This document shows positions 1 through 6,455 of a stretch of DNA of 33,399 bases, in pieces. Below the pieces are notes generated by a model. The model was not told the DNA's origin. It saw only the letters and a program-made list of their open reading frames with translations, and made no database searches. The stretch's first letter is position 1. The number at the start of each line of letters is the position of its first letter. A program made the translations under genes and the position numbers. This DNA is from an uncultured Oscillospiraceae bacterium (lineage in GTDB: Bacteria; Bacillota; Clostridia; Oscillospirales; Oscillospiraceae): positions 1 to 33,399 of the forward strand of contig CANPXW010000019.1 in the NCBI GenBank assembly GCA_947587025.1. Direction: 5' to 3'.

Positions 1-633
1 CTGCTGCCCCGCAGCGAGCTGGAGGGGGAGATGGGCGACTCCACCGTGGGCGTGCTGGCCCGGCTGATGAGCCAGGCCCTGCGCAAGCTGGCGGGCATCG
101 TATCCAAGACCAACTGCATCGTGGTGTTCATCAACCAGCTGCGGGAGAAGATCGGCGTGATGTACGGAAACCCCGAGACCACCCCCGGCGGCCGGGCCCT
201 GAAGTACTACGCCAGCGTGCGTCTGGACGTGCGCCGGGTGGAGACCCTCAAGTCCGGCGACGAGATGATCGGCAACCGCACCCGCGTCAAGATCGTCAAG
301 AACAAGGTCGCTCCCCCCTTCAAGGAGGCCCAGTTCGACATCATCTACGGCGAGGGCATCTCCAAGATAGGCGAGATCATCGACCTGGGCGTGAAGCTGG
401 ACATCATCGAGAAGGCCGGCGCCTGGTTCACCTGCTGCGGCGAGCGCATCCAGGGCCGGGACGGCGTGCGGGAATTCCTGCTGGAGAACCCGGACAAGGC
501 CGCCGAGATCGAGGCCGAGATACGGGCCAATGCCCACAAGCTCATGAGCCCCCAGGCCCTCAAGGCCGCCAAGGCCGCCGGCCGGGCCGTGGACGTATCC
601 GCCGATGACTTCGACGACGGCCCCGAGGAATAA
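1..633 (+). CDS. recA: Recombinase RecA (5' part missing, runs off the window start)
   Basis: RecA forms a filament on single-stranded DNA, drives ATP-dependent strand exchange and triggers LexA self-cleavage. The visible 210 residues are the C-terminal part. The reading frame is open from base 1 and has no start codon in the window, so the Walker A motif lies upstream. [10 protein letters not shown] near the left edge and the DNA-binding loop region [19 protein letters not shown] are RecA hallmarks, followed by the C-terminal domain and an acidic tail (DDFDDGPEE) typical of bacterial RecA. The stop codon overlaps the recX start by one base (TAATG), so the two are translationally coupled. Identity is certain; only completeness is limited by the window. 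Confidence 0.98.
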   Translation: MLPRSELEGEMGDSTVGVLARLMSQALRKLAGIVSKTNCIVVFINQLREKIGVMYGNPETTPGGRALKYYASVRLDVRRVETLKSGDEMIGNRTRVKIVKNKVAPPFKEAQFDIIYGEGISKIGEIIDLGVKLDIIEKAGAWFTCCGERIQGRDGVREFLLENPDKAAEIEAEIRANAHKLMSPQALKAAKAAGRAVDVSADDFDDGPEE

Positions 634-1172
634 TGCCCGCTGACGAGCAGCAAAAATATACCGTCCGGTCGGTGATGAACGACCCGGCGGGGGAGCTGGA
701 GCCGCCGAAAAAGGCCCCCCAGTCCCCCCTGGAGCGGGCGAAAAAGCTGGCCCTGGAGTACCTCAAGCGGCCCCACTCCGAGAAGGAGCTGCGGGACAAG
801 CTCCGGCAGAAGGGCGTGGCCGAGGCGGACATCGACACGGTGACCGCCCTGTGCCTGGACTACGGCTTCGTCAACGACGCCGAGTACGCCGGCATGATCG
901 CGCGCCACTACGCCGCCATGGGCTATGGCCCCGGCCGGGTGCGCACGGAGCTGAACCGCCGGGGGGTGCCCCGGGAGCTGTGGGACGACGCTCTGGCCCA
1001 GCTGGGGCAGCAGGACGAGACCATCGACCGGCTGCTGGCCGCCCGGCTGCGGGGGAAGGACCCCGCCGACCGCAAAGAGCGGGACAAGGCCGCCGCCGCG
1101 CTGTTCCGCAAGGGCTACGGCTGGGACGAGATACGCGCCGCCCTTCGTCGGAATGGCTTTGAGGATTCATGA
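633..1172 (+). CDS. recX: Regulatory protein RecX
   Basis: RecX binds RecA filaments and limits their growth, and recA-recX pairs are common. The 179-residue product has a charged, proline-rich N-terminus of about 30 residues and then the three-helix repeats of the family: LEYLKRPHSEKELRDKLRQKG, a second repeat around DYGFVNDAEYAGMIARHY with the RVRTELNRRGV helix, and a third ending GYGWDEIRAALRR. The ATG overlaps the recA stop. A later in-frame Met (MNDPAG) is possible, but the overlapping start gives coupling and is preferred. Length is within the family range. No promoter of its own is seen, so it is probably co-transcribed with recA. Confidence 0.93.
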   Translation: MPADEQQKYTVRSVMNDPAGELEPPKKAPQSPLERAKKLALEYLKRPHSEKELRDKLRQKGVAEADIDTVTALCLDYGFVNDAEYAGMIARHYAAMGYGPGRVRTELNRRGVPRELWDDALAQLGQQDETIDRLLAARLRGKDPADRKERDKAAAALFRKGYGWDEIRAALRRNGFEDS

Positions 1173-1212
1173 CCCCCGCGAGCGAGGGCCATTCATCGGT
1201 CAAAACCATTCC
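1150..1212. repeat. Imperfect long inverted repeat over the recX end
   Basis: Bases 1150-1162 (GGAATGGCTTTGA) pair with 1200-1212 (TCAAAACCATTCC) at 12 of 13 positions. The repeat starts inside the last recX codons and ends in the intergenic space. The loop is long. It is the first of four inverted repeats packed between recX and rimO. Function is unknown. Confidence 0.5.
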
Positions 1213-1218
1213 TCCTCT

Positions 1219-1246
1219 CCCCAAAAGGCAGGCGTGCCTTTTGGGG
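1219..1246 (+). terminator. Perfect 12-bp stem-loop downstream of recX
   Basis: CCCCAAAAGGCA (1219-1230) and TGCCTTTTGGGG (1235-1246) form a perfect stem around a GGCG loop, 46 bases after the recX stop. No T-run follows (next bases GGCCCC), so it is not a canonical intrinsic terminator. It may end or stabilise the recA-recX mRNA, or belong to a repeat element. Confidence 0.45.
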
Positions 1247-1328
1247 GCCCCATGAGGGGCCGACGACGAATAACGTTTAACATCCACCAAAGACAATAGC
1301 GGGAGAGCGAAGCCCGGGCAGGGCGAGC

Positions 1329-1385
1329 CGCGCGGCGGGCCGCGCGTCAAAGTCAAAAGCCATAGAACGTTTGGCTTTTGACTTT
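1329..1385. repeat. Two adjacent palindromes upstream of rimO
   Basis: CGCGCGGC/GCCGCGCG (1329-1336 and 1339-1346) is followed at once by a 13-bp perfect inverted repeat AAAGTCAAAAGCC/GGCTTTTGACTTT (1349-1361 and 1373-1385) with an 11-base spacer. The rest of the 1173-1423 gap shows no gene and no convincing promoter. The density of palindromes suggests a dispersed intergenic repeat, which cannot be confirmed from one copy. Confidence 0.5.
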
Positions 1386-1423
1386 CTGCCGGCGGGATCC
1401 ACTTCCGCAGAGCAGTTTCAATT

Positions 1424-2728
1424 ATGTTGGTTCATTTCACCGCACTCGGTTGTGCCAAGAATCTCATTGATTCCGAACAGATGCTGGCGCTGATCCAGGC
1501 CGCCGGCCACCGGATCACCGCAGACCCCGCCCAGGCGGACGCTGCGGTGGTCAACACGTGCGCCTTCATCGAGGCGGCCCAGCAGGAGGCCATCGACGCC
1601 ATCCTGGAGCTGGCCCAGCTGAAAAAGACCGGGTCCCTCAAGCGCCTGGTGGTCACCGGGTGCCTGCCGGAGCGCTATCAGGGCGACATCCTCCGGGAGA
1701 TACCGGAGATCGACGCGGTGCTGGGGGTGGGCAGCTTTCCCGACATCGTGGCCGCGCTGGAGACGGACGAGCGCCATTTCGCCCGGTTTTTGGACAAGAA
1801 CGCCCCCCTGCCGGAGCTGGACCGGACCGTGACCACCGGGCCGGGCTGGGCATACATCAAGATCGCCGACGGGTGCGACAACCGCTGCGCGTACTGCGTG
1901 ATACCCTCCATCCGGGGGCGCTACCGCTCCCGGCCCATGGACGCCATCCTGGCGGAAGCGGAAAAGCTGGCCGCCGGCGGTGTGAAGGAGCTCATATTGG
2001 TGGCCCAGGACGTGACGGCCTACGGCCGGGACCTCCGGGACGGGACGAGCCTCGTCACCCTTTTGCGGCAACTGGTGCGGGTGGACGGCATAGAATGGAT
2101 ACGCCTGCACTACCTCTACCCCCACGAGATCACCGACGAGCTGATCGACGTCATCGCCTCCGAGCCGAAGGTGGTCAAGTACCTGGACATCCCCATCCAG
2201 CACGTGAACGACGCCATCCTGCGCCGGATGCGCCGGCCGGAGACCCGGGCCTCCATCGAGGCGCTGTTCGATAAACTCCGCGCCCGTATCCCGGAGGCGG
2301 CGCTGCGCACCAGCCTGATCGTGGGCCTGCCCGGCGAGGGCGAGGCGGAATTTGAGCAGCTTCTGGGGTTTCTCCGCGAGCAGCGCCTGCCCCGGGCGGG
2401 GGTATTCGCCTTCTCCCCCCAGGAGGGCACCCCGGCGGCGGATATGCCCGACCGATGTAGCGCCCAGGAGGCGGAGCGGCGCAGGGACGCGGTGATGGCC
2501 CTGCAGAATGAGATCATGGACCAGTACGACCGCAGCCGGGTGGGCGGCACCCTCACGGTGCTGTGCGAGGGCGTGGGCGAGGACGGCCGCTGGGCCGGCC
2601 GCAGCCAGGCCGACTCCCCGGACGTGGATGAGCAGGTCCTGTTCATCGGCGGCGCCCAGCCGGGCAGTCTCGTCCGGGTGCATATCGACGCGCTGGAGGA
2701 CGGCTGTCTCACAGGGCATACCGTATAA
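1424..2728 (+). CDS. rimO: Ribosomal protein uS12 methylthiotransferase RimO
   Basis: RimO is a radical-SAM enzyme that adds a methylthio group to the conserved aspartate of ribosomal protein uS12, using two iron-sulfur clusters. All parts are visible in 434 residues. The N-terminal MTTase domain carries cysteines 10 (LGCAKN), 46 (NTCAF) and 80 (TGCLPE). The radical-SAM motif is C151-x3-C155-x2-C158 (GCDNRCAYCVIPSIRG), and the TRAM domain is at the C-terminus (YDRSRVGG onward). The GCAKN start and IRGRYRSR sequence favour RimO over MiaB. The Shine-Dalgarno site before the ATG is weak, but this start gives the normal family N-terminus. The stop is 29 bases before cysE, so an operon with cysE-cysS is likely. 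Confidence 0.95.
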   Translation: MLVHFTALGCAKNLIDSEQMLALIQAAGHRITADPAQADAAVVNTCAFIEAAQQEAIDAILELAQLKKTGSLKRLVVTGCLPERYQGDILREIPEIDAVLGVGSFPDIVAALETDERHFARFLDKNAPLPELDRTVTTGPGWAYIKIADGCDNRCAYCVIPSIRGRYRSRPMDAILAEAEKLAAGGVKELILVAQDVTAYGRDLRDGTSLVTLLRQLVRVDGIEWIRLHYLYPHEITDELIDVIASEPKVVKYLDIPIQHVNDAILRRMRRPETRASIEALFDKLRARIPEAALRTSLIVGLPGEGEAEFEQLLGFLREQRLPRAGVFAFSPQEGTPAADMPDRCSAQEAERRRDAVMALQNEIMDQYDRSRVGGTLTVLCEGVGEDGRWAGRSQADSPDVDEQVLFIGGAQPGSLVRVHIDALEDGCLTGHTV

Positions 2729-2757
2729 TAACTGAATAATAAGGAATATCTGCATAT

Positions 2758-3399
2758 ATGTTTGATTATCTGAAAGAGACCATACACGCCTACCAGGCCC
2801 GCGACCCGGCGGCCCGCAGCGCGCTGGAGGTCTATCTGCTGTACCCCGGCGTGAAGGCGGTGATGCGCCACCGCCGGGCCCACTGGTGCTGGACCCACGG
2901 GCTGAAGTTCCTGGGCCGGGCCATCTCCCAGCGCACCCGGAAAAAGACCGGCATCGAGATACACCCCGGCGCCACCATCGGCCGCCGGCTGGTGATAGAC
3001 CACGGCATGGGCGTGGTGATAGGCGAGACCGCCGAGATCGGCGACGACGTGCTGCTGTACCAGTGCGTGACCCTGGGCGGCACCGGCAAGGAGCACGGCA
3101 AGCGCCACCCCACCATCGGCAACAACGTGCTCATCGGCTCCGGCGCCAAGGTACTGGGCCCCTTCAAGGTGGGGGACAACAGCCGCATCGCCTCCAACGC
3201 GGTGGTGCTCAGCGAGGTGCCGCCCAACTCCACCGCCGTGGGCGTGCCCGCCCACATCGCCCGCATCGCCGGCGAGCGTACCGACTTCGCCGCCCGGGTG
3301 GACCAGATCAGCGTGTCCGACCCGGTGGCCCAGGAGCTGTGCGCCCTGCGCAGCCGCGTCATCCAGCTGGAACAGCTTACAAAGGAGAAAAAGGAGTGA
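2758..3399 (+). CDS. cysE: Serine O-acetyltransferase
   Basis: The enzyme transfers acetyl from acetyl-CoA to L-serine to make O-acetylserine, the acceptor for sulfide in cysteine synthesis, in the cytoplasm. The 213-residue protein is the short bacterial form, without the longer N-terminal helical domain of the E. coli enzyme. The left-handed beta-helix of hexapeptide repeats runs from about residue 65 to 170. It contains the catalytic Asp-His pair D81-H82 (IDHGMGVVIGETA), the CoA/serine region LGGTGKEHGKRHPTIG, and the closing AVGVPAHIARIAG. A weak AAGGA ribosome site lies 12 bases before the ATG. Only six bases separate it from cysS, whose AAGGAG site overlaps the cysE end. Pairing with cysS links cysteine synthesis to its charging. 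Confidence 0.95.
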   Translation: MFDYLKETIHAYQARDPAARSALEVYLLYPGVKAVMRHRRAHWCWTHGLKFLGRAISQRTRKKTGIEIHPGATIGRRLVIDHGMGVVIGETAEIGDDVLLYQCVTLGGTGKEHGKRHPTIGNNVLIGSGAKVLGPFKVGDNSRIASNAVVLSEVPPNSTAVGVPAHIARIAGERTDFAARVDQISVSDPVAQELCALRSRVIQLEQLTKEKKE

Positions 3400-3405
3400 T
3401 AAGCC

Positions 3406-4806
3406 ATGCGCTTTTATAACGACCTGACCATGCAGAAGGAGGACTTTGTCCCCATCACCGAGGGCAAGGTCACCATGTACAGCTGCGGTCCCACCGTATA
3501 TAACTACATCCACGTGGGCAACGCCCGGCCCATCATCATGTTCGACGTGCTGCGCCGGTACCTGGAATACCGGGGCTATGCGGTGACCTTCGTGCAGAAC
3601 TTCACCGACGTGGACGACAAGATCATCCGTCGGGCCAACGAGGAGGGCGTGTCCTCCGCCGAGATCGCAGAAAAATATATCGCTGAGTACTGGAAGGACG
3701 TGAAGGCCCTGGGCGTGCGCGAGGCCACCGTCCACCCCAAGGCCACCGAGAACATCCCCCAGATCATCGAGCTGGTGCAGACCCTCATGGACAAGGGCTA
3801 CGCCTACGAGGTGAACGGGGACGTATATTACCGCACCGCCAAGTTCCGGGACTACGGCAAGCTCAGCCACCAGAACCTGGACGATCTGATGCACGGGGCC
3901 CGCGTGGAGGTCAACGATGTGAAGGAGGACCCCATGGACTTCGCCCTGTGGAAGGCCGCCAAGCCCGGCGAGCCGGCATGGGACTCCCCCTGGGGACCGG
4001 GCCGGCCCGGCTGGCACATCGAGTGCTCGGCCATGTCCAACCGGTATCTGGGCAAGACCATCGACATCCACACCGGCGGCAAAGACCTGGTCTTCCCCCA
4101 CCACGAGAACGAGATCGCCCAGTCCGAGGCGGCCAACGGCGTGCCCTTCGTCCACTACTGGCTGCACAACGGCTTTATCAACGTGGATAACCAGAAGATG
4201 AGCAAGTCCCTGGGCAACTTCTTCACCGTCCGGGACGCGGCGGACGCCTATGGCTACGACTGCATCCGCATGTTCATGCTCATGAGCCACTACCGCTCCC
4301 CGCTGAACTACTCCGTGGACGTGCTCACCCAGGCCCAGGCCGCCCTGGACCGGCTCAAGACCGCCAAGGAGAACCTGGACTTCTTCGCCGCCAACGGCCG
4401 GGACGGGACCCTGACCGAGGCCGACGCCGCCTTCGTAAAGGACCTGGACAAGTACCGCCAGCGGTTCATCGAAGTCATGGACGACGACTTCAACACCGCC
4501 GACGCGGTGAGCGTGATATTCGAACTGGTGCGCCAGATCAACACCGCCGTCTCCCCCGCAGCGGACCCCTCCAAGGCGCTGGCCGCCGCCTGCCGGGACC
4601 TGTTCATGGAGCTGTGCGATGTGCTGGGCATCCCCTTCGGCCAGACGGAGGACCTGGACAGTCAGATCGAGGAGCAGATCGCCGCCCGGCAGGCCGCCCG
4701 CAAGGCCAAGAACTGGGCCGAGGCCGACCGCATCCGGGACGAACTGAAGGCCGCCGGCATCATCCTGGAGGACACCCCCCAGGGCGTGAAGTGGCACCGG
4801 GCGTGA
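3406..4806 (+). CDS. cysS: Cysteinyl-tRNA synthetase
   Basis: Class I aminoacyl-tRNA synthetase that charges tRNA-Cys. The 466-residue protein is full length. It shows the zinc cysteine C27 (MYSCGPTVYNY), the HIGH-type motif HVGN at 36-39, the zinc-site region GWHIECSAMS, PHHENEIAQSEA, and the KMSKS motif at 264-268 (QKMSKSLGNFFTVRD). The DALR-type helical domain and anticodon-binding end follow (RKAKNWAEADRIRDEL). Start ATG has AAGGAG eight to twelve bases upstream, inside the cysE stop region. No T-box or other leader is seen before cysE or cysS, so expression probably follows the rimO-cysE-cysS transcript. An intrinsic terminator follows directly. Confidence 0.97.
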   Translation: MRFYNDLTMQKEDFVPITEGKVTMYSCGPTVYNYIHVGNARPIIMFDVLRRYLEYRGYAVTFVQNFTDVDDKIIRRANEEGVSSAEIAEKYIAEYWKDVKALGVREATVHPKATENIPQIIELVQTLMDKGYAYEVNGDVYYRTAKFRDYGKLSHQNLDDLMHGARVEVNDVKEDPMDFALWKAAKPGEPAWDSPWGPGRPGWHIECSAMSNRYLGKTIDIHTGGKDLVFPHHENEIAQSEAANGVPFVHYWLHNGFINVDNQKMSKSLGNFFTVRDAADAYGYDCIRMFMLMSHYRSPLNYSVDVLTQAQAALDRLKTAKENLDFFAANGRDGTLTEADAAFVKDLDKYRQRFIEVMDDDFNTADAVSVIFELVRQINTAVSPAADPSKALAAACRDLFMELCDVLGIPFGQTEDLDSQIEEQIAARQAARKAKNWAEADRIRDELKAAGIILEDTPQGVKWHRA

Positions 4807-4827
4807 TAAGGCCGCAAAACCTATACA

Positions 4828-4862
4828 CCAAAACCGTGTCTATATGTCAGACACGGTTTTGG
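4828..4862 (+). terminator. Intrinsic terminator after cysS
   Basis: A 14-bp perfect stem (4828-4841 with 4849-4862, CCAAAACCGTGTCT) around a 7-base loop, followed by a T-rich stretch (CTATTTTGTCTCTTG). It closes the rimO-cysE-cysS unit. Confidence 0.85.
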
Positions 4863-4874
4863 CTATTTTGTCTC

Positions 4875-4903
4875 TTGTGTACAAATTAATATTCCTTCAT
4901 AAT
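4875..4903 (+). promoter_or_regulatory. Sigma-A-type promoter candidate for the MATE gene
   Basis: TTGTGT (4875-4880), a 17-base spacer and CATAAT (4898-4903) place transcription start near 4910. That is downstream of the upstream ATG at 4905 and supports translation from 4938. Confidence 0.5.
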
Positions 4904-4937
4904 AATGGCAGAAATTCGTCGCAAGGAGCATTTTTCA

Positions 4938-6314
4938 ATGGCGCAGACAGAAAAGAGACTGGATTCCAGCCGCATGGGAGAGATGCCGGAGGGGAAGCTG
5001 CTGCTGAGCCTGGCGGTGCCCATGATGCTGTCCATGCTGGTGCAGGCCCTTTATAACATCGTGGACAGCGTGTATGTCTCCCGGGTCTCGGAGGACTGTC
5101 TGTCGGCGCTGAGCCTGGCCTTCCCGGCCCAGAACATCATGATCGGCCTGGGCACCGGCACGGGCGTGGGCGTGAGCACGCTGGTATCCCGGGCCCTGGG
5201 CAGCCGGGACGAGAAGCAGGCCGGCCGGGTGGCCGGTACGGCGGTGGCCCTGGGGCTCTGCTGCTGGGTGCTGATGGCCCTGTTCGGGCTGTTTGCCGCC
5301 GACTGGTTCATCCGCTCCCAGACCCAGGTGGAGAGCATCCGCGCCTACACCGACTCCTATCTGCGCATCGTCACCATCTGCTCGCTGTTCGTCTACCAGG
5401 AGATCACCGTGGAGCGGCTGCTGCAGTCCACCGGCCAGACGAAGCTGTCCATGTGGACCCAGATGGTCGGCGCGGTGACCAACATCATCCTGGACCCCTT
5501 CTTCATCTACGGCTGGTGCGGCCTGCCCGCCATGGGCACCGCCGGCGCGGCCATCGCCACCGTCATCGGCCAGGCCGCCGGTACGGCGGTGGGCTATACG
5601 TTCCACTTCAAGAAGAACCGGGAGCTGCCCATCCGCCTGGCCGACATCCGCCTGCCCTGGCCCATCGTCCGGGACATCTACCGGATAGGCTTCCCGTCCA
5701 TCCTCATGGTGGCCATCGGCTCGGTGACCAACTACCTGATGAACATCATCCTGGGGGCCTTCACCTCCACCGCCGTGGCGGTGTACGGGGCCTACTTCAA
5801 GATCCAGAGCTTCTTCTTCATGCCCGTGTTCGGCCTGAACAACGGCATCATCCCCGTCATCGGCTACAACTACGGCGCCCGGAAAAAGCAGCGCATCTAC
5901 CGCACCATCCGCTACGGCGTGATATACGCCACCTGCGCCATGCTGCTGGGGGTGTTCTGCTTCCAGGTGTTCCCTCAGGTGCTGCTGGGCATCTTCTCCC
6001 CGTCGGAGACCATGCTGGCCATCGGCGTGCCCGCCCTGCGGCGCATCAGCCTCAGCTTCCTGCTGGCCGGGTTCTGCATCGTGGCTGGCTCCGCCTGCCA
6101 GGCCCTGGACAAGAGCATGTTCTCCTTCTTCGTGTCCGTGCTGCGCCAGGTGGTGGCCCTCATCCCCGCAGCGTGGCTTCTGAGCCTGACCGGGAACGTG
6201 GACAACGTCTGGTGGTGCTTCCCCATCGCCGAGCTGATGAGCCTGGCCGCCAGCGTGTTCTTCCTGCGCCGCGCCCTGCGGGACATGGAGAAAAAGCTGT
6301 CGGACGCTCCCTGA
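4938..6314 (+). CDS. MATE-family multidrug/metabolite efflux transporter
   Basis: Integral membrane antiporter of the MATE (MatE/NorM/DinF) superfamily, which exports cationic drugs or metabolites using Na+ or H+ gradients. The 458-residue product has about twelve hydrophobic segments in two similar halves. Family sequence includes the opening GKLLLSLAVPMMLSMLVQALYN with YNIVDSVYVSR, GTGTGVGVSTLVSRALG, and in the second half GLNNGIIPVIGYNYGA. ATG at 4938 is chosen over the in-frame ATG at 4905 because AAGGAG (4923-4928) sits nine bases before it and the likely transcription start is near 4910. Substrate cannot be read from sequence. It stands alone between two terminators. Confidence 0.92.
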   Translation: MAQTEKRLDSSRMGEMPEGKLLLSLAVPMMLSMLVQALYNIVDSVYVSRVSEDCLSALSLAFPAQNIMIGLGTGTGVGVSTLVSRALGSRDEKQAGRVAGTAVALGLCCWVLMALFGLFAADWFIRSQTQVESIRAYTDSYLRIVTICSLFVYQEITVERLLQSTGQTKLSMWTQMVGAVTNIILDPFFIYGWCGLPAMGTAGAAIATVIGQAAGTAVGYTFHFKKNRELPIRLADIRLPWPIVRDIYRIGFPSILMVAIGSVTNYLMNIILGAFTSTAVAVYGAYFKIQSFFFMPVFGLNNGIIPVIGYNYGARKKQRIYRTIRYGVIYATCAMLLGVFCFQVFPQVLLGIFSPSETMLAIGVPALRRISLSFLLAGFCIVAGSACQALDKSMFSFFVSVLRQVVALIPAAWLLSLTGNVDNVWWCFPIAELMSLAASVFFLRRALRDMEKKLSDAP

Positions 6315-6331
6315 GCAAAAAACATATGTAC

Positions 6332-6359
6332 AAGCCCCGCCGGTCATCCGGCGGGGCTT
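6332..6359 (+). terminator. Intrinsic terminator after the MATE gene
   Basis: A 12-bp perfect stem AAGCCCCGCCGG/CCGGCGGGGCTT with a TCAT loop, followed by TTTGCGCTTTTC. Confidence 0.85.
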
Positions 6360-6382
6360 TTGCGCTTTTCCAAATCAAAGTA

Positions 6383-6411
6383 TTGACATCGGGAAAGTTT
6401 TGTGATAAATT
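6383..6411 (+). promoter_or_regulatory. Promoter of the pseudokinase gene
   Basis: Consensus TTGACA (6383-6388), a 17-base spacer and TAAATT (6406-6411), inside an AT-rich island that contrasts with the surrounding GC-rich DNA. The expected start is near 6418, giving a leader of about 40 bases. Confidence 0.7.
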
Positions 6412-6455
6412 TGTTTCATATCGTAACCAAATTGTAACTTTTCGGAGAAGGACCG

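Noticed and set aside
2116-4797. An 893-codon minus-strand frame opposite rimO, cysE and cysS
   Set aside because: It spans three well-identified plus-strand genes and has shadow composition with no domain.
4905-4937. Upstream ATG for the MATE transporter
   Set aside because: It lies before the expected transcription start and has no ribosome site; ATG 4938 has AAGGAG at correct spacing.
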